From positions 1 to 10,025 of the forward strand of contig CAYQCL010000063.1 in the NCBI GenBank assembly GCA_964416065.1: a stretch of 10,025 nt of DNA, given 5' to 3'. The DNA comes from Limiplasma sp964416065 (lineage in GTDB: Bacteria > Bacillota > Clostridia > Christensenellales > Aristaeellaceae). Of the stretch, positions 7,279 to 10,025 are shown one piece after another (position 1 is the first letter of the stretch; every line of letters begins with the position of its first letter). The position numbers and the translations under genes are program-made. The notes under the pieces are model-generated. The model ran no database searches. It was not told the origin of the DNA and saw only the letters and a list, made by a program, of their open reading frames with translations.

Positions 7279-8133
7279 TCACTTCCACCTTCCGGCCAGC
7301 GAAGCGCTTCCGTGGGTGGCGAAAAAAGCTCCTGTCTGAGGGTCGATTTCGTGGTTGTGCTTTCCTTCCAATAGCTCATCGCACAGGATTTTCATATCCT
7401 TCACCACCTCAATGGACAGCGGCACATAGTATTCCGACTGCCCGTTGAGATAATCCTCCTGCATGGGATCCTCGCAGCTATTTTCCTGAATGAAGTGCCC
7501 GCCAAAATATGTGTACTCGTCCAGGGGCTCTATGTAATGAAGAAAGCGCTCCAACTGTTCCCGATATCAAGTATAGGTTTCGGCAAAGCAGTCCTTTTTG
7601 TAGTTCATGCCAACCACATAGCCGGAACCTACCGCGTCGCCCGTGAACACGTAGCGGTGCGCATGATCCACAAAAAAACGACATGATGATCCGTATGTCC
7701 ATGCAGATTTAGCATTTTCACCTTGACACGGCCGCCCAGATCAATGCAATCTCTGTTTTTCAGTCCAACCACATGCTTGCATTTGCCAATCTGATCCCCA
7801 AAAGTTCGGTACAAGGTTAGTGTTGATCATCATGCCGGAGTGATGGAACATGTCGGTCATGCCTTTCAAACACGCATCCAGGTCTTTCGCATCGCTCTCG
7901 TGCATATAGACGGTATCAAACGCAAAGGCGTGAAGCATATGATCCATATGCGGATGCGTAACCGCCAATGATACAGGCAGATACGTCAGCTGACGGATGA
8001 GCGACATGAGCGGAACATGCGACATGGCCGTGTCAATCATCAGGGCCCGTTTTTCCCCCACAATCAGGTAGCAGGAGGACATGAACCAATCTTCAATGCG
8101 ATAGATGCCCGGGCGGATCATGGAAATCCACAT
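7279..8133 (-). pseudogene. Metallo-beta-lactamase-fold hydrolase, broken by two frameshifts and a stop
   Basis: The reconstructed product is about 284 residues. Reading starts at 8133 (MWISMIRPGIYRIEDWF; M5 is an alternative start) and carries the metal motif THPHMDH (H60, H62, D64, H65). At an A run (plus 7800-7803) one extra base shifts the frame. The second-frame stretch holds the next ligand motif, LHGHTDH. At a seven-base A run (7672-7678) one missing base restores the original frame, giving YVFTGDAVGSG with the bridging Asp, and later YFGGHF with the last His. A TGA (plus 7567-7569) interrupts this final part between ETYT and YREQLERF. All metal ligands survive, so the decay is recent or the breaks are sequencing errors in homopolymers. 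The substrate is unknown because the MBL superfamily is very broad. It is the last gene of a leftward set and ends at the shared terminator. Confidence 0.82.
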
Positions 8134-8189
8134 GACCTTTTGCGATCCTGCCGGTAAAGTTAGTCGCGAATCTCCTTGCTTGCCAAAAC

Positions 8190-8778
8190 CTAATCGGATA
8201 GCCGCTTTGTACCTGTTTTGACCTCGATATATTTGGCAAGCGTTCCGTCGATGGTTCGCAGCGCGTCAACCAGCCTGCGGCTTCCCGCCAGGAAGGGTTT
8301 TCCCTGGACCTGCGAAGACGTGCTGACGTTAATTATCGGGTCATCCGCCGCATGGAAGGCCCACAGAGGCGCATACTGCGCATTTCTCACCCGATAGGGA
8401 TGCCGCATCCGCCAACGGCCAATGCCCCACAAACAGTCTGGGGTATCCGCCCAGCATATGCCACACGCCAACCGCACCTAAGCCCTGCCCCACCAGATAG
8501 GTTCGGCAAACATCCATTTCATACTGCTTGCGGATAGAAAGGATACGTCGTTGCAGGGCTTGCGCAATTTGCGGGTCCGTCCAGTCGCTCAGGCAAGGCA
8601 GAAGCACAAACGACGGATGCTCCCTCTGATTCTCCTCGCTTATGAAATGCTCCACGCCATTATCTGAGCCGCCCTTGCGCAGGTAGATCACCAGCGGCAG
8701 AAGGCGCTCAAGCTTTTGGGGCGAAAAAGGAAAATAGGTCATCTCCGTTTGCCCGTGGGTAAAGACGAATGCTTCCAT
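8190..8778 (-). pseudogene. Alpha/beta-hydrolase (esterase/peptidase-like), frameshifted, nucleophile lost
   Basis: The start is set at 8778 (MEAFVFTHGQTEM) because GAAAGGG lies about eight bases upstream. The first frame reads to near 8400. The recognisable C-terminal part (PLWAFHAADDPIINVS, with the acid Asp region) is in another frame, consistent with one extra base near 8400-8406. The family is the phospholipase/carboxylesterase-like hydrolases. In these the strand 'YLxGxSxGGxGxW' carries the nucleophile. Here the elbow reads GQGLGAVG (97-104), so the serine position is Gly99. The oxyanion-loop region reads LRKGGSDNG rather than the usual H-G-x-G. No catalytic histidine is evident before the stop near 8190. 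It is therefore a dead enzyme or a strongly diverged one. It lies 56 bases upstream of the MBL pseudogene in the same direction. Confidence 0.7.
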
Positions 8779-8852
8779 GATACAGTACCCTTTCATCAAA
8801 CGGGCGCGTCGAAACGGATGTCCTATCCGGCCCACCCTAAAGTCAGTCTGGT

Positions 8853-8987
8853 TTATTTCAAAGCGCTTATGCAGCGGTCATAAGCATCCTGATAGATGCC
8901 AACGGATTCATCTAGGGCGGCCGCCTTCAGCGCCGCAATGTATTCGTCCCGCTGCTCGTCCGCACCGCCGTCCAGAATCCAATTCAT
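8853..8987 (-). pseudogene. C-terminal remnant resembling an ABC-transporter solute-binding protein
   Basis: Reading leftward from 8987 to a TAA at 8855-8853 gives about 45 residues containing NWILDGGADEQRDEYIAALK and later IYQDAYDR. That pattern (W-I-x-x-G-G, a D/E-rich x-Y-I stretch, then a terminal helix with YQ-AYDR) is what I know from the C-termini of family 1 extracellular sugar-binding proteins of Clostridia and Bacilli. It is a family resemblance by eye, not a search result. The N-terminal part is missing, and upstream sequence in this frame passes straight into a phage-type gene near 8985-9005. The remnant ends 74 bases before the esterase start, which fits a former transporter-hydrolase operon. 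Confidence 0.5.
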
Positions 8988-9542
8988 GGTAGTGGTAGTC
9001 GGTGGCGCAGTAGACGGGACGGCGGTCGATCTTCCGACCGGTCTTCCGGAGCCGGTGGTGGCGGTTGACCTCGTACTCGTCGATCTCGTGCAGGATGGTG
9101 ATCTTGCTGGGGTCGAAGTCGAATTCGTCGCAGATCCAGCGAATTGCCTCGTCGTCGGTCATGTAGCGGCTGCACCTGCGCCAGTCTCAGCACCCTCGGC
9201 CAGCTTCTCGTAGTCGGCCTGGAGGACGTTGTCGGTGAACTCGTAGGGCTTCCACTCCTGCTCGCGGTCCAGAGCTTCCTGGGCCCGCTCCAGTTCTTTC
9301 TTTAGGCGCTCGATCTCGACGCTGAGGCGGGTCTCCTGGACGCTGACCTCGCGCTCAGCCTTCCAGCGGCGGCTGTTGACTTCCCGCTGGATCTGTTCGG
9401 CCGGGCCGTTCTTGTTCGCCTTGTAGGCTTTGCAGAAGGCGTCCTTGTCGCTGTCAAACTCGCCATAGTATTCTTCGATGACCTGGTAGGTCAAGGCGTC
9501 GGGATAAAAGCCGCTGCGCTTTTCAAATTCTTCGATCATCAT
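8988..9542 (-). pseudogene. Phage-type coiled-coil protein, frameshifted and 3'-truncated
   Basis: The start at 9542 is supported by GAGGAGG (plus 9551-9557), eight bases upstream. The first part (MMIEEFEKRSGFYPDAL, with D-KDAFCKAYK near 35-42) runs into a long charged coiled coil (about 50-95) and EQEWKPYE. Near 9175-9190 one base is missing. The second frame continues with CSRYMTDDEAIRWICDEFDF, EVNRH and RRPVYCATDY. I recognise this architecture from hypothetical proteins common in Firmicutes prophages; its function is unknown. The homologous reading ends close to 8990-9000, where unrelated host-like sequence begins, so the C-terminus is lost. The gene is divergent from the XRE regulator and has its own promoter. 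Codon use is richer in CTC, CGG and AAG than in the neighbouring pseudogenes. Confidence 0.65.
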
Positions 9543-9600
9543 GTCGGTGTCCTCCTCGATTTTTCTGTGTCTCAGGTAGAATATTTTTCTATATACACAT

Positions 9601-9629
9601 AGGATAACTCGGCGCAGAAAGAAAGTCAA
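9601..9629 (-). promoter_or_regulatory. Leftward promoter of the phage-type gene
   Basis: On the minus strand TTGACT (plus 9624-9629) is the -35 and TATCCT (plus 9601-9606) the -10, with an exact 17-base spacer. The -35 directly adjoins the palindrome at 9630-9649. The predicted leader to the ATG at 9542 is about 50 bases. Confidence 0.6.
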
Positions 9630-9649
9630 CTATTTTTTCGAAAAAATAG
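9630..9649. promoter_or_regulatory. Perfect 20-bp palindrome, candidate operator
   Basis: CTATTTTTTCGAAAAAATAG is a perfect 20-bp dyad centred between 9639 and 9640. It sits exactly between the -35 of the leftward promoter (9624-9629) and the -35 region of the rightward promoter (9647-9652). A shorter perfect dyad, AGAAATTTCT (9648-9657), overlaps its right end. The position is that of a repressor operator controlling both divergent genes, and the adjacent XRE protein is the likely binder (inference). A terminator is unlikely because no open reading frame ends here. Confidence 0.55.
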
Positions 9650-9675
9650 AAATTTCTTACTCGCTATGATATAAT
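9647..9675 (+). promoter_or_regulatory. Rightward promoter of the XRE gene
   Basis: A perfect TATAAT at 9670-9675 lies 17 bases after TAGAAA (9647-9652), a 4/6 match to the -35. The -35 overlaps the right edge of the 20-bp palindrome. The start of transcription would fall near 9682, just before or within the Shine-Dalgarno sequence, giving a very short leader. Confidence 0.6.
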
Positions 9676-9699
9676 AATTTTCTCGAGGAGGTAGTGAAC

Positions 9700-10025
9700 A
9701 TGGAAAACTTAGGCCAGAAGATAAAGCAAAGAAGAGAAGAGCTCGGACTCAGCCAGGAGGAGCTGGCGAAGATGCTGGGCTATAAACATAAAAGCTCGAT
9801 CAATAAGATCGAGCTCGGCGCGGCTGATGTACCTAGGGCAAAGATCCCCGCCTTCGCGAAGGCCCTGGGCATGACGGCCGCCGAGTTCTCCGGCTGGGCG
9901 GAGGATCAGAAAGCGGCCAGCTTTTCGTATTGCCTGGAGCAGCAGATGCGGCTCCTGGGTTGGGTGATGCTGTATGACGCGGAGGGGAACGTGATCCTCA
10001 CCCATGACGGCGCTGAGTATGAGAT
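9700..10025 (+). CDS. XRE-family helix-turn-helix regulator, cut by the window edge
   Basis: 108 codons are visible before the right edge. GAGGAGGT (9685-9692) is a near-perfect Shine-Dalgarno sequence before the ATG. Residues about 5-65 form an HTH_3/Cro-C1 domain: IKQRREELGLSQEELAKMLG (helices 1-2), then the recognition region SSINKIELG and the helix AKIPAFAKALGM. After a linker, residues about 75-108 (LEQQMRLLGWVMLYDAEGNV) look like the small C-terminal domain found on many clostridial prophage repressors. It does not resemble a LexA-type peptidase in the visible part. It is divergent from a phage-type gene, with a palindrome between them, which is the layout of a lysogeny switch or an accessory-element repressor. 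It probably represses its own promoter and the leftward one (inference). Confidence 0.85.
   Translation, partial: MENLGQKIKQRREELGLSQEELAKMLGYKHKSSINKIELGAADVPRAKIPAFAKALGMTAAEFSGWAEDQKAASFSYCLEQQMRLLGWVMLYDAEGNVILTHDGAEYE

Noticed and set aside
7567..7569. The in-frame TGA in the MBL gene as a selenocysteine codon
   Set aside because: It does not fall in a metal-binding or redox motif, and the same gene has two independent frame breaks, so decay is the simpler explanation.
7672..7678. The T7 run (minus strand) as a programmed -1 frameshift site
   Set aside because: It would need a second, opposite shift at 7800-7803 and read-through of a stop to make a product. No known programmed system needs all three.
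8801..8833. Hairpin upstream of the esterase start (CGGAT/ATCCG with GGGC/GCCC) as a terminator
   Set aside because: The stems are short with an asymmetric internal loop and no T tract follows on either strand.

Overview
The window looks like the chromosome of a Gram-positive anaerobe of the class Clostridia. The evidence is strong GGAGG-type ribosome binding sites, sigma-A-like promoters, moderately GC-rich coding sequence, an RnfG-like flavoprotein paired with a lipoprotein ApbE, and an mrfA-mrfB pair arranged as in Bacillus and related Firmicutes. No species can be named from the sequence alone.

Bases 1-9 carry the first three codons of a probable leftward gene. An intergenic region follows, with a good rightward extended -10 promoter (about 143-170). 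From 310 to 7191 there are five intact rightward genes. The first is a membrane-anchored protein with four tandem FMN-binding domains. It is followed by a strong hairpin terminator. Next come an ApbE-family flavin transferase lipoprotein that could load FMN onto it, the MrfA-type helicase and MrfB-type exonuclease of the mitomycin-repair pathway (overlapping by one base), and a TPR protein. A second hairpin terminator at 7235-7274 closes this block.

From 7279 to 9542 everything lies on the minus strand and everything is broken. A metallo-beta-lactamase-fold hydrolase has two compensating one-base shifts and one in-frame stop. An alpha/beta-hydrolase has a frameshift and a glycine where the nucleophilic serine should be. 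A 45-codon piece resembles the C-terminus of an ABC-transporter solute-binding protein. A phage-type gene is both frameshifted and cut short. The solute-binding remnant, the esterase and the MBL gene are co-directional and probably formed one operon. Its upstream part ends abruptly near 8985-9005, where phage-like sequence begins.

From there to the right edge the sequence looks like the edge of a prophage or other integrated element. The truncated coiled-coil phage gene faces left and an XRE-family repressor faces right. The two divergent promoters flank a perfect 20-bp palindrome that is a natural operator candidate. The most interesting points are the four-domain flavoprotein with degenerate acceptor motifs next to its own ApbE, the decayed operon bordering the element, and the palindrome between the divergent promoters.
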